Shown here: piece after piece, positions 26,964 through 39,000 of the stretch
Position numbering within the stretch: the first letter of the stretch is position 1
Layout of the letters: the number at the start of each line of letters is the position of its first letter
Source of the DNA: Alviniconcha marisindica
Lineage: Eukaryota; Mollusca; Gastropoda; Provannidae
Direction: 5' to 3'
NCBI GenBank assembly: GCA_018857735.1
Contig: JABMCL010003469.1
Coordinates: 1,509,501 to 1,573,500 of the forward strand
Length of the DNA stretch: 64,000 bases
The notes under the pieces: generated by a model
Databases searched by the model: none
What the model saw: only the letters and a program-made list of their open reading frames with translations
Told to the model about the DNA's origin: nothing
Made by a program: the position numbers and the translations under genes

Positions 26964-29832
26964 TATAATGTATGCACACTCACACCTGTATATACACTCA
27001 AACGTGCATGTACACACACATACATGCGCGCGCGCACACACACACACACGGTAAAGATATTTAGTACTCTACCCTCTTACAAAAAAAGACCCCACCCCAA
27101 CAACATTTTATCTTCCTACTAATATTCAACAAGATTAAATAACAGAACGCCCACAAGATTATTTCCAGCATTTTAGTAAATTACACACTAAACAGTTAAT
27201 CATTTCCATAACTGAACTGGTATGATCGCAGCAAAACAGCTGCGCATACAACATTCAGCCTCCCACTGCCAGCAGAAGGACAAGTTAGTTCTTTGGAATA
27301 TTAACGTCTCATCAACTGCACAGGGTCGCCTCAAGATGAATCACATTCCAAATTCTTCTATACCAACATATATATAGATCTACAAGAACAACAAAATGAA
27401 AAACAAATCCAACAGACCCTGGCGTGGTGACCCAGGCGATGCTTCTTGTGCAGTGACTGCAGCAGGGAGCTCATACACAGTGGGAACTGGGTTGCCATGG
27501 AATCGACCTGCTCCAGAGACAAGCCTGGCACTATGCCCTCACCATGGCCGTTTGGGTGTCGTCTTCTGTATCTGTGCTGAAAGTTCATACACATCTTCTG
27601 TATCTGTGCTGAAAGTTCATACACATCTTCTGTATCTGTGCTGAAGGTTCATACACATTTTCTGTATCTGTGCTGAAAGTTCATACACATCTTCTGTATC
27701 TGTGCTGAAGGTTCATACACATCTTCTGTATCTGTGCTGAAAGTTCATACACATCTTCTGTATCTGTGCTGAAAGTTCATACACATCTTCTGTATCTGTG
27801 CTGAAAGTTCATACACATCTCCTGTATCTGTGCTGAAAGTTCATACACATCTTCTGTATCTGTGCTGAAAGTTCATACACATTTGATTTTGGGAGTCTCA
27901 TTGTCACACTTTGGCTTCAATGCTGGTCTAATTCCAAAAGATGCTTTTGATTTTTAACCGATGTCAAACGAAATCATTCCAATGCAGTTTGATTAATAAT
28001 AAACCGTCTAAGTGTGTCTGGTTAAGCTTCAAAAAGACCCACAGTGTCAGTCGTAGTGAATGATGATATATAACATGAAGAAACAGATGATCTGTGATCT
28101 CCTTCAGATGTACATGGACAGCATACAGTTTCATTCAAGAGGTCAAGTTTACAGGTTACATGCACTATGGGACTGGCCAACAAAACAATAATGCTAAGTA
28201 TTTAAACATCACTGAATTCCCATATGTACATGTATATAAAAAAGAAAGAAATATTACCATAAAAGGAATATTATCATTATCAAGACAATTTTTACGCAGA
28301 TTGAAACTGATTTCATAGAGAAAGCTAAAGTTAAAGCACCCACCAAAGAAAAACTTACTTTTAATTTTCTCCACAGAGTTTTTAGCCTGTCATCAGCCAA
28401 AGCAGCAGGAAGCTGCTGGGATGCTTGTTGAGCAGCCAGCTGCATCAGCGACAGGAACTGTTCCTTGACCACTTCACGCAGTTTGCAGAACGGAACTCTG
28501 GCCATCCCCCGCTTCAGCGTAACTTGCCGTTTGCCCAGCAGGTCAAGGACAGATTGGAACGGCACAGAAAAGTGGGTCGTGCTGCACTGTGCCATGTACA
28601 GCCTTGTGACTCGCTTCCACGACCCCGCAGACTGCTTGATGTTCCTGAAAACTCCAGCTATGCTGGCAATGTCCTGGCTTTTGAAACTGGTTGGTTTGAG
28701 AAATCCCCCACCTTTGCTGTTGCTGGCCTGCAAGTTTTTGTCCAGTTTGCAAAAGAACATGTTCATTTCCTCTTCACTCATACAGGAAAAGTGAAAGTCA
28801 AACAAAGCAGTTTCAGCTTGGCAAAAAAATGTCTGTGTTTCCAGGTCCTCACCAAGAAGCAACCTGGTAAAAAAAAGAAAAAAAGAAAGAAGTCATCTTC
28901 ACCCCAAACCTCCCACCACTCTTTCAACTTCCTTCTAGTATTCAAGCTTCTTAAAGCTGAACTGTATTGTCTTGGTTGAAGGGAGGGAGTTTTAAACAAA
29001 AATGAACCAGGCAGACTACAAAGCTCTAACTTCTAAGATATAGTAAGAATCTACTATTGATATTATATATATATATATATATAATAATTAATATGTACAT
29101 CACTCTCCTCTAGATCCTAGTTTCCTACACATCACCCTAACAAGGTTTCTCACTTCAAATTCAATCCTAGTTTCCTACACATCACCCTAACAAGGTTTCT
29201 CACTTCAAATTCAATGTGAGATCTGTGTGATCACCTTTTTCTCCAAAATAATACTTTTAAAATGATATAATTTATTTGCCAAATGCCTTTCACCACTTTG
29301 TTACAATTTTTACAAGATTGTAACTATGTAAGTGTATGCATGCAGAATGAACACAGTAACACTTTCTTTGATGTTACTTTGTTAAATGCTGTACCTGTCA
29401 GACTCAAACTGATCTCATTGTCAACAGGTTACAACTAATACGAGTTTATCAATAGAAATAGCAAAATTTCGTCAGAAGACCAAGTCTCACCTGAGCGTGA
29501 AAAGTGACACTTTATCTTTCACAGAGCCAACAATCAGACACTCACTGATCTCACTGTCAACAGGTTATAAGTTTATAAACACAAATAGTGAAATTTCATC
29601 AGAAGACCAAGTCTCACCTGAGCGTGAAGTGTGACACTTTATCTTTCACAGAGCCAACAATCAGACACTCACTGTCAGTGACCGTTCCCTCCTCACACAC
29701 AATCTCATGGAGTCGGCACAAGTCACCTCGGGCCTCTGTGATTTTCATTAGGAAGTCCAGTCTCTTCTGTGCAAAGGTTTCTAGTTTTTGCCATGATATT
29801 CTGCCTGTCGGGGGTTCAATATACAATGCCAT
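24441..29832 (-). CDS. PRIM2: PRIM2, DNA primase large (Fe-S) subunit
   Basis: PRIM2 pairs with PRIM1 and DNA polymerase alpha to make RNA primers at replication origins and lagging strands. Five exons (29832-29618, 28863-28359, 27576-27418, 26686-26471, 25601-24441) join in phase to about 750 residues; human PRIM2 is about 509. Diagnostic blocks are HFTLRLLLGEDLETQ, FPLCMSSLLQSLHKKHRLGH, LFLKDLGLPVHQAIALW, YTYSIRHLYGLEG, GGCPFSHWDD and IADILSL...AACQRC. The four positions that ligate the 4Fe-4S cluster in the family are occupied by cysteine (FPLC, GHC, GGC, AAC). The N-terminus is shorter than human by about 30 residues unless an upstream exon exists (possible acceptor at 29838-29839). The extra length is a low-complexity tail after the Fe-S domain. 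The FPLC-HHAR-IQLTLF run replaces the family's HHLRHGGRMQYGLFL, so the domain is somewhat divergent. Confidence 0.93.
24655..24935 (-). repeat. Coding 39-bp minisatellite in PRIM2
   Basis: Seven near-identical 39-bp units keep the PRIM2 frame and encode the 13-residue SEHEHAQTGLSAP repeat. Differences between units are few (a Q for H, an A for S, a G for E), so the array is young or homogenised. Copy number probably varies between individuals. Confidence 0.9.
25602..26470. other. PRIM2 intron 4: SINE end and pyrimidine tracts
   Basis: Contains a SINE-like 3' end (gattgggcgtaaaacaccaa followed by acttacttacttact at 25710-25752), several (TC)n runs (25670-25685, 25843-25882, 25988-26006) and C-tracts (26015-26031, 26105-26116). 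Confidence 0.6.
26471..26686 (-). CDS. PRIM2: PRIM2 exon 4 (Fe-S / RNA-DNA binding region)
   Basis: The acceptor is ttgctgtttcag and the donor gtgcat (26470-26465). The exon has 72 codons starting IQLTLFLKDLGLPVHQAIAL and ending NYRGHCCESLQ. The TYSIRHLYGLEG segment corresponds to SYNIRHSFGKEG, the substrate-contacting motif. GHCC offers the second cluster cysteine. Confidence 0.92.
26687..27417. other. PRIM2 intron 3
   Basis: Includes an (AT)n of about 58 bp at 26899-26957, a (CA) tract near 27030, and two SINE-like fragments with tcaactgcacagggt (26827-26841 and 27313-27327). A poor polypyrimidine context surrounds the donor. Confidence 0.5.
27418..27576 (-). CDS. PRIM2: PRIM2 exon 3 (first Fe-S cysteine)
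   Basis: The acceptor is aactttcag at 27585-27577 and the donor gtctgt (27417-27412). The exon has 53 codons, phase 0. It holds the linker GIVPGLSLEQVDSMATQFPL followed by C, MSSLLQSLHKKHRLGHHAR. The cysteine is the first ligand of the Fe-S cluster. The acceptor is the innermost of about ten tandem copies. Confidence 0.92.
27563..27893 (-). repeat. 32-bp array copying the PRIM2 exon 3 acceptor
   Basis: Ten units of 32 bp. On the minus strand each reads atgtgtatgaactttcag/cacagatacagaag, that is, the acceptor plus 14 exon bases. The innermost copy (27576) is the functional one because upstream copies run into an in-frame TGA after seven codons. Confidence 0.93.
27894..28358. other. Rest of PRIM2 intron 2
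   Basis: AT-rich intron with nothing recognised. Confidence 0.4.
28359..28863 (-). CDS. PRIM2: PRIM2 exon 2
   Basis: The acceptor is tttttttaccag and the donor gtaagt (28358-28353). The exon has 505 bases, entering with one base of the R codon. It carries LLLGEDLETQTFFCQAETAL, then a VTLKRGMARVPFCKLREVV segment aligning with VYLEDGFAYVPLKDIV of human PRIM2, and QLPAALADDRLKTLWRKLK aligning with SLPAVQSDERLQPLLNHL. This is the N-terminal helical domain that contacts PRIM1. Confidence 0.92.
29105..29220 (+). repeat. ~58-bp tandem duplication, PRIM2 intron 1
   Basis: Two essentially identical copies of atcctagtttcctacacatc then accctaacaaggtttctcac and ttcaaattcaat. An (AT)n tract precedes at 29067-29083. 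Confidence 0.85.
29470..29560 (-). pseudogene. Duplicate of PRIM2 exon 1 3' edge with donor
   Basis: Positions 29475-29545 repeat 29601-29671 (agaagaccaagtctcacctg, agcgtgaa, gtgacactttatctttcaca, gagccaacaatcagacactc) with only a few differences. It carries the gtgaga donor and about 55 exonic bases. Confidence 0.85.
29618..29832 (-). CDS. PRIM2: PRIM2 exon 1 in this model
   Basis: The ATG at 29832-29830 starts MALYIEPPTGRISWQKLETF and the exon ends KVSHFTLR at donor gtgaga (29617-29612). The start aligns with the FYLQPP part of human PRIM2. An acceptor-like gtttgcag just upstream (AG at 29839-29838) leaves open that this is a second exon. A duplicated 3' edge of this exon is present at 29470-29545. 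Confidence 0.8.
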
Positions 29833-29837
29833 ATTAA

Positions 29838-31130
29838 CTGCAAACACGACTCGTCACTCAAAAACAGGACGTTGTTTGTTGCCAGTGGGGAAGTCAACGA
29901 AAAGGACAGCAGCTAGCGTTAGATCGACTCTTGGTCGTGGCAGGGTTAGTGACCTTTTCAGGTCTTCCTAACGAACATTTGTGCTGACCCTTCAGCATTC
30001 TGGAATGCCTGCCCTACACTGGGAGGGTAACATCCTCGTCACTTCGGATGAGACTATTAATATTATTACTAACCGAGGTCCCTCGTGTAGTCCATGTCAG
30101 AGTTCGGTGGGTTGTAGCGGAAACACTGAAATAACCCAGAATTCATTAAAAGTGTCAGAGTCTTCCTAATGTTCAAGCTGGACATTATACTGAAGGAGAA
30201 GACACCATGTGACCATCGGGAAATCAAGTGTTTCAATGTTTTGATTTGGTCGTGTGAACACCACGCACAAACTTAACTGACATCATCGTACGCCGTTGCT
30301 CTGCTGGCGAGAGAGAGAAAGAAAAAAAACACAGAAAACTTGTCCAAGTCTTAATGAAGATAGCAATCATACGGGCTACTGTAAATGAAAAATCAGATCA
30401 AACTAGTTGTCTTGATTGAACCACATGTTGACCGCGTAAACATTGACCTTTTAGGGCTTTTTTTGCATAAGAGTTCAGACAAGTTAGACGGAAGGGCGAC
30501 AACCCAAGGACGAGTGGAGAGCGAATCAATGCAGGCCAAGCATCTAAGAATGTGCTGTGCATGTTGCGTCGGAAACAATTTGGAATGACGGCTTGTGCAG
30601 TGCGTTCACTAATAACTGTTCAAATTTCTCTTCCAGGTGGGTCTTACAAACCTTTTTTTGCAGGCTAATGTTCTCAACAACATAAATGTCCTAGAATCCA
30701 TACATGTGTAATCTCAAGCCTATACTTATAGTCTTCAGATATATGTATCTACCTTTCGTTTTCCAGTATGTTCATTCATTTCATGTTTATATGACTTATG
30801 CAATGTTGAATGTACCAATCCTGCATGTCATCGAGTGCCCCATGTATGTATTTTTGTAACAAAGACGTATTTAAAAAAATGTGGAAAACAACTGAACTCA
30901 TGATTATTCAACAGAATAAATATTTCAGCTTTGCAAAACAGTGGACTTTACCTGTGAGGTGATGATTTGGAGACAAGGTTTTAATATGTCAAAATTCACT
31001 GGAATCGTGGTGATTCATCACTTAACAAACTCAATGATAATTGCTTTGTTCAACACTGTCCATTCACATCTCTCACAAAACACCAACCACACACCATAAA
31101 ACCAGCACAGTGTAGGAGCAAGTCTCTTCA
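29838..31130. other. PRIM2 5' flank
   Basis: This 1.3-kb gap between the PRIM2 start and the presumed SETD2 3' end should contain the PRIM2 promoter and any untranslated first exon. I see no TATA box or convincing coding exon. The sequence is of mixed composition without arrays. Confidence 0.35.
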
Positions 31131-31136
31131 TAAAAT

Positions 31137-34100
31137 TTTATTAATTTGAATATCTCAACATTTCAGTGGACAATGAGCCACATGAACTGACAAGTTGACA
31201 AGTCAAAAATCTCAAACTGTGAACAAGTCATGCATCAACTTCAGTTACAATCAAACTCCAACAGTCAGTTACAAAACATACACACCATAACAATTTCAGA
31301 TATACATTTAAAATAAGAACTAATCAACTTGGTCAGTATTCTTTTTCTTCCCAGTAATTGTGAGCATTTGTACATGGTTCTGGTACTGCATCAGTGACAT
31401 GAATTCCATACACTCCATGTTGGGTGAATGTGTGAAAGACAGAGATCATGACCCAAATCTGATTGCCAAGCCATGGCACTGTAAGTCAGATTCATACATG
31501 GGTGCAACATCAGAAGACCATTTGGCCCAAAGGTACATCATTTGCATGCCCCTGATGACAAGTCCCAAATCATAGGGAAAACAGTGACCTTGCTTAAAAA
31601 TCTTAAAAGACACACTAGAGTAACACAATATACAGATAAACAAAGCACTAGTGAAGGGGGGGGGGGGGGGGGGGGGTGGTGGTGTGTGTGTGGTGGTGTG
31701 TGGGAGGTGGTGGGGGGTTAAAGGGGACTTCACCTCCCATTCTCAAAGACTTTACTGCACCCAAAAACAGGAACACTGCGACAGAGGGAACTTTAATTTG
31801 GATTCTAAAGCTAGTTCAGCTAGTTCACTCTGTCTCTGTGCTCAAATCCTAAAAATGAAAGGGATTAGTCCATTAGTTGTTGCAGTTTATCATCCTGCAA
31901 ACCCACACAAGGGTGCCCTCAGGATAAAGTTAAACAAGGGAGGCTGTACTTAAACAGAAACTGTAAGCAAAACCAGCAAGAGAGAGAACAAACAAAAAAA
32001 CAAAAAAGGGTGCTTAACAAATAAGCTGATACTGGAGAAAAAAAAGCATCAACATGCAGCAAAGACTGAAAAAAAAATCTCAAATATTGAAATCTTTATA
32101 ATATGGAACATAAATCACCACTGTAAATGTAACAAACACTCTTCTTTTCTTTTGCACACACACACACACACACCACACATTCTGAGTCCACACACTATGC
32201 ATCATGCATTTTCTGTTCAGGAAGTAAACCTATGAATTAGAGTGCGGGGGGAAAACAGGAGGGGGTTATAACACACGGAGCAGTATTTGTACATGACCCG
32301 CTGCTGATTCTCACTCGGAAACTACATACACCCCCACTCATTCCATTCACCTGAGGGATGCAAGTAAGTAACAGAAAGCAGGCAAACAAGCGGCCAAAGT
32401 TAATTAAAACAACCAGATGAAGCTGCTTTGCTTGCCTGCATGTTCACTTACCGGCAAGCTTTTTTCATTTGTTTGTTACAGCATTCCACCAACAACTCCC
32501 TAAAACGACCAACCATAGGAAATAAACCACAGGGATGTTGCCTGAGTCTGAAGGTAGAAATTTACTTCAATACAAAACACAGGACCTTGTGTAAACACAG
32601 TCCACCTGATCTGGCCAGACACAGTTTCAAACAACTGACCAAAATGGATTTCATTACTTGTTTAAATCATACACACACACGAACACATCTCAACAACGTT
32701 CTTCTTCTGTAGTGTCCAACTTCATCAATCTAAAGACTGACAATTTTAGTGCATGCTGGGTTCTTTTGGTTTTACTATAACCCACCAAACTCTGACATGT
32801 GCTACAGGATTTTTAATGTGCACGTGATCTTTTTGCTTGCATATACACACACAAGTTGACTGCCAGTGTCCAGCCAAAACATAAAAAACACAAGAGATCC
32901 AGACTTAAACTTTTACTTAAATGCTTTTGAATCATGTTTAACTGTCTTGCCATGTCTAATCAAAACACATTTGATTTTAACCTCCTGTGTATTTTAATTT
33001 TCATAAACCACACTCCTGACCAAAATTCATTCAACGGTTCTGAAACACTTATTTCTAAAAGAAAAATGTTATAAAATATGGGTGGAATATAAATGCACAA
33101 AGCTGACATAAAAAAATGACTGCACTGAGAATAAAAGCATTTTTATTTACCCTTAGGAAGCATTTTAAGTTATCCCACAGCTGAGTGTCCACACTTACAC
33201 AAAGCCACAAGAATTCTCATTGCAACTGTGAAGCAAACAAACCAAGAAGATGGAGAATATCAAACAGCCATGCCCCAAGTTTGCAACAGTCTGAATAATA
33301 ACTACTTTCATAGAACTGACTGATTTTTTCCAAACACTGTAATGCACAGTGACAGCCGACTGATGACTGATACAAAACAGAAAGTCAAAACCATCCAAAA
33401 AAGATAGGAAATCACTTCTCTACACCGCAACTCAAACAAATCATTCTGCAAGCACTGTACATTAAAAAAAAAAAAAATTAAAAAGAGAAGGGTGACCACA
33501 CATATGGCGAGCAATACAGTCTCTTCTTGAAGTGAACTCCAGCCAAACAGCAAATGCACACACAGATTATAACACTGCAAGTATACACAATACATTGCCC
33601 CAGCATGAACAGACAATGTAAAAAGAGAAGGGCAACGGTTAAATATGGACAGCATCAGCCTCTTCTTAAGTAAACCCCAATCAAACAGCAAATGTGAGAA
33701 CAGGGTATACCATGCAAGCATACACAATACATTGCCCCAACATGAACAGACAATATCACAAGACAAAATTGCCTGAATGCCAGCAACACAACATTTAACA
33801 GACCCCCCCAACACGATATTTAATAGACCCCCTTGCCCCCATTTTTGTGCGATAAGTTTGGAATTTATTTACAGCAAATATAAAACAACAATGAAAACAT
33901 GGTTTATGCCAGGGGACATCAACTATCAGAATGCATAACACCAACAGTAATGCAACACTGGGGTGGGGTGGGAATAGGGCTGGGGGGGGTAGAGAGCGGA
34001 CTGGGGCAGAGAAGGGACTATAAAGGATGAACAATAAAATACACATATTTCACGGCTGTTAACCAGTCTTCCATGTTTTTTAACATATGCAACAACAGGT

Positions 34101-35875
34101 AGATCAACCAACCAGAAAAGTCCAGTTTAACAGCATATAGACCAGTCAAGCACAAAGTAATAATGTATATCTGATCCAAGCAGTCAGGTACATGTACAGT
34201 TTAACAACACACAGATCAACCAACCAATCAAGTACTATTTAACAACACACAGACCAACCAACCAATCAAGTACTATTTAACAACACACAGATCAACCAAC
34301 CAATCAAGTACAATTTAACAACACACATACCATCCAACCAATCAAGTACAATTTAACAACATACGTACCATTCAACCAGCCAAGTACAATTTAAAAGCAC
34401 ACAGACCAACCAACCAATCAAGTACTATTTAACAACACACATACCAAAACCAAGTACAATTTCACAATACACATACCAATCAAGCACAATTTAACAACAA
34501 ACATACCAACCAACCAATCAAGCACAATTTAACTACACACATACCAACCAACCAACCAAGTATAATTTAACAACACACAGACCAACCAACTACTCAAGCA
34601 CAATTTAACAAGAGACAATTCCAACCAATCAAGAATAATGTAACATTCATACCATCAATCAAGCTGCCACACTCACAGCAACAGTGCTAGGTTTTGCTAA
34701 GAGACCAACTCTTCTGGGAATCTAATACTCACAGATGCAATCAATACCCAGAGTTAACACACTGTGTGTGTGTGTGTGTGTGTGTGTAAGCCTTTGTACA
34801 GTGCTTTACCTCCAATCAAATCTTTGGGAAGCCAGTAACCCCAAACCCCATTCATTATGCATTTAAGGTATAACTTACGTTCTGTCAAAACCTATGTTCC
34901 TGTGCCCACAGTAGCTAAAAGTAGCCAAAATGGAGGAGAGAACAAAAAGAGAGCCATAAAACCATTATTCTTCAGTTTCACTGGTAGCAGAGGTTTCGTC
35001 TTTAGCAGGCTTTGACACAATTAAACAAGCAACATTAAAAAGTGTGAAAGTGTGATGATCAATAGAAAGAGGGGACCCCATTCAGACAATATGCAAACAA
35101 GGGTTACAAAAACAAAACAAAAATCAGTCAGTGAAACACATAACCTCTCACGAGAGAGATATGCGTGGAGCACATCATACTCCCGGAGGTGTATTTGGCC
35201 AATTTTAACACCGTCTGTATCTTGCTGCCCAAAACCAGAGATCCATACGCTAGTACACTAAGACAATTATACATACAAAGCTAAGACTTGCTGTTAAAAC
35301 GGGCATGCAGGTAAGCATCCATGTACCCATTCACACTCACACAAACATACCTGCATGTTCACAGGCACATGCGCACCCCCCCCCCCCTCTTTGCATATAT
35401 AACAGGAGACTTTTTTCTCTTTCATGCATTGGCCACAGTAAAGATCCCAGGAAAAATATCCACTATCATCATGGCAAATAGTGCTTTGGAAAATCACGTT
35501 CCTGAGAGTGTTTAAGCACATCTTATAAACTGTGTTGGCACACTCAAAGTCACAATTTGCCACCAAGCTGAAGCAGAAAAAAAGATGCCATGCTGACCAA
35601 GTAGACTCGCGACTTTTTATCCTCAGCACAGCATGTGGACTGCCTTCAAACAGCGCTCTGGAAAGTCGCTTTCCTGAGAGTGATTAGCACGACTGAAATC
35701 TTTGTTGGCACAGTCTATGCTCAAATTTATCGCCAACAGCTTACAGCAGAAAAATATTTCATGTCATCCGTGTCCTCAAAACAGAACAGCATAAGCAGCC
35801 GCCGTCCAACCCAGGGACATGCAAGTCCTATGGCAATCAGAAAGGAAAACAAACTCAAACACTTGTGCACAAGCA
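31137..35875 (-). other. SETD2: Probable SETD2 3' UTR
   Basis: The 4.7 kb after the SETD2 stop is AT-rich and lacks recognisable coding sequence on either strand. On the minus strand an AATAAA hexamer (plus-strand 31137-31142) is the most convincing poly(A) signal. Contents include a ~40-bp array at 34170-34660 (a caaccaatcaagta / ttaacaacacaca unit), a poly-G tract at 31657-31676, a (TG)n at 34762-34787 and poly-C at 35377-35387. The UTR extent is inferred only. Confidence 0.4.
34170..34665 (+). repeat. ~40-bp array in the SETD2 3' UTR
   Basis: Twelve units of accaaccaaccaatcaagta with caatttaacaacacaca, diverged by small indels. Confidence 0.85.
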
Positions 35876-36040
35876 TCACGCAAAGTCGTCTGGGGAAGAC
35901 GATTTCTTGAAGACGGGCCCGCAGCGTGACATGTATTTTTTAACATAGTCTTTGGCCTTGGCTTTGACATTCTCGTTGACCTCCAGATCTTCAACGTGAC
36001 GGCAATGCTTCAGTTCCTTCGCCATGACGTGATGAGTCAA
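35876..36040 (-). CDS. SETD2: SETD2 terminal exon: SRI domain, part 2
   Basis: The acceptor is ttttaactag. It encodes LTHHVMAKELKHCRHVEDLE, VNENVKAKAKDYVKKYMSRC and GPVFKKSSSPDDFA, ending at TGA (35878-35876). It aligns end to end with the human C-terminus, with a different last ten residues. Confidence 0.96.
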   Translation of the reverse strand: MTHHVMAKELKHCRHVEDLEVNENVKAKAKDYVKKYMSRCGPVFKKSSSPDDFA

Positions 36041-39000
36041 CTAGTTAAAAGGGGAGAGAGAAAAAAGTACATGTACTTATTGTTATGTTTGCTTTTAATA
36101 ATGAAAGCATTCACATTCCTTGACACCCAAATCAATTCTTTTCACACAAATAATGTTCTCTAATCCCCCCCACCCCCCCCCACCCCACCAACTACAGACT
36201 TCATTCAAGTTCATAATCAATGTAATTACATTTTATTGTGGGATTAAAGTATTTCTGTAATGTAAAAAACAAATCTTAGAATTTTCATTCTTGAGGTAAT
36301 TATAAAAATAAAAAAATGTTTTACACCGTAGTCCAGTTATCATTTGACCGTGGACTTTTCCCTGTTTGCTTTTAATAATGAAAGCATTCACATTCCTTGA
36401 CACCCAAATCAATTCTTTTCACACAAATAATGTTCTCTAATCCCCCCCACCCCCCCCCACCCCACCAACTACAGACTTCATTCAAGTTCATAATCAATGT
36501 AATTACATTTTATTGTGGGATTAAAGTATTTCTGTAATGTAAAAAACAAATCTTAGAATTTTCATTCTTGAGGTAATTATAAAAATAAAAAAATGTTTTA
36601 CACCGTAGTCCAGTTATCATTTGACCGTGGACTTTTCCCCCAGACCTTCCCTCTCTTGAGAACATTGACTTTGCAGTGTACCCTTTGACCCCGGACCTTC
36701 CCTCTCTTGAGAACACTTGCACTTTGCGGTGTATCAGTACCACACATTTTCACAGCTTGCATCATCTACACACGAGCATGATCACTAGTCTCCCAAAGTT
36801 GTTGGGTTTTTTTTGGGGGGGGGGGGGGGGGGGGGGGGGGTCTTTTTTTACACCCATGCAAAAAATGATCAATTCTATTTGGATATCAAAGCTCACCCTC
36901 CTAGCAAGATGTTTGAAGTCTTCCGTGGACAGGATGCGTCCTTCTTTGCAGTCAGGGCGACGGTAAGGGTTCAGGTACACCACCACAAACTGGGACATCT
37001 GTACGTAAACACGGTGCTTAACATCCACAGATCCATAAGGCTTATTAGGTATGGAGGTGGGGAAGAGGGAGACATCTGAGGGGTCGAAAAGTATTTCTAT
37101 GCACTTTGTAACACACCATTTGGATGGGGAGGGAAGCGTGCAGGCATTCTTGCACGCACTTCGGCTAAAATACAGTAACGTACCCTTCACCACATCCCTT
37201 GGAAAAACATACAAAATTAAACAAATGTAATAATAACGCAGTTCAAACTAATTGAGAACCCATTTCTCTCTCTGCCCTTTCCTGTTTCTCTTTTAGGCAT
37301 ACAAGTTTTGACCATGCAGTGAAACTGGTGAATAATATTCTGATTATGTTTGATTTAGGACTGAATGCCCATAACAGGATACAAACCTAACTGGAGAAAG
37401 TGAGCCAGTTTTTGGCTTAACTGCAAGGCACTAGGCTGGTAAGTAGGCGGATGCTGGTTCGAGTCCACTTCAGCGTTCCTTCTCTTCAAAAGTTGTGGTT
37501 TATGAATATTTTCTTGTGACACTGCACCTCAGTATTAATGAACCACTGAAATGGCTCACACCACAGCCCATCTAAATGCAGGAACCATTCTGGTGGTGAC
37601 AATGTAGCGTTAGGTATATGTTCCCTGTTCCCCAACCTCCTGGGATCTCTATCCCTATCAATGCTACTCCAGCAACAACGCTGTGTTAAACAAGTGTTAC
37701 AACAACAACAAATGGAGAAGAACAAAACTAGGTAGACAACTGCTTTTTTTACGACCAGTCAACCACGACAGCCACATCAGAGCGAAAGCGAGAACAAAAC
37801 CAAATCAACTGTGCAAATTACAAGAGAGTGAGAGTGAGGGAGCCCTCACACACTCTACACAAACCTCACACTGTCAAAAAACAAAAAAACCTGCCCATTT
37901 CACACAGAAGCTGACCTGTTTTCTGAACTGCTCTTTGAGTTTCTTTGCCACTTCACTGGAGGTGTCGGCAGCAGCGGTGGTGGTGGTCTTCTGCTTGCTC
38001 TCCTCCTCCGGCTCCGGCTCGTGCTCCGGCACGTCAAAGTCCATGTCCTCAGGGAAGGTGTTGTCCCAGCTAGGCGGGTCCCACTGAGTCACTCTGTTGA
38101 CAACACGGCAGCTTTGAGCTATGCAGAGCCCCACAGTTCCACGCCTGGCTCTGTCCGCACCACTGTCGGTGGAGCACTCTCCTCATAACGGCAGGCAGCA
38201 TCCAAACGTTCAGACTCATAACCATTAAAGTAGCATGTCTTCGTTGTCATCAGCAGCCACGTCAGACAAGGAAATGCTCACAGCAGTTTTCCCCCTCCAA
38301 ATCTAAAACACTTTCACACAAACAACCCAGCATTCTTGGATTCACGATTCCCCCCCCCCCCCCCCCCCCCCCCGGCAAAGATATGCACACACATACACAC
38401 CTTTTTGTCTGCTGACTTCCCCCCGCCCCTTTTTCTCTCTTCTAAATGGAGAGACGCACATTCTCTCTCTCTCTTTTTTACTCACACACGCACATGCACA
38501 CACAGTACCTGGTTATAGTGTGGAAGTAGTAGATGCGGCCATCGGTGTCCCTGGCGATTTTCCAGTGGAGAGGCAGCATGTCACGCTGCTCAGGTGGTGA
38601 GGGCGGGGGTGGCACGTCCTCCTCCTCCGCAGGGGGCGCTGGCTGGGGGACCGCACCCATCTGCTGCATCGTCTGTGACACGGCATGGACAGTCAAAAAC
38701 TGTCGCTACCAGTACCACGCGCAGCAAGCAAACCACATCCGTTAACTCAAGCAAAAGCAATAGCAAAACTAAAGCATACAAAGCATAAAACAACAGCAAA
38801 ACTAAAGTACACGAAGCATAAAGCAATTGTCACCAGACAACATTTATCATCTAGTTTGTTCATCCTTTTTTTTGTATTAAACCAAAATTAGTTACACTAT
38901 GTGCATGCAACCTTTAATTATTATTTTTTAATCTTAATAATAATATACTAAAATCAAGTTAGAGAGGCTCTTAGTCTTACATTTTCCACGTGTCAAAAAC

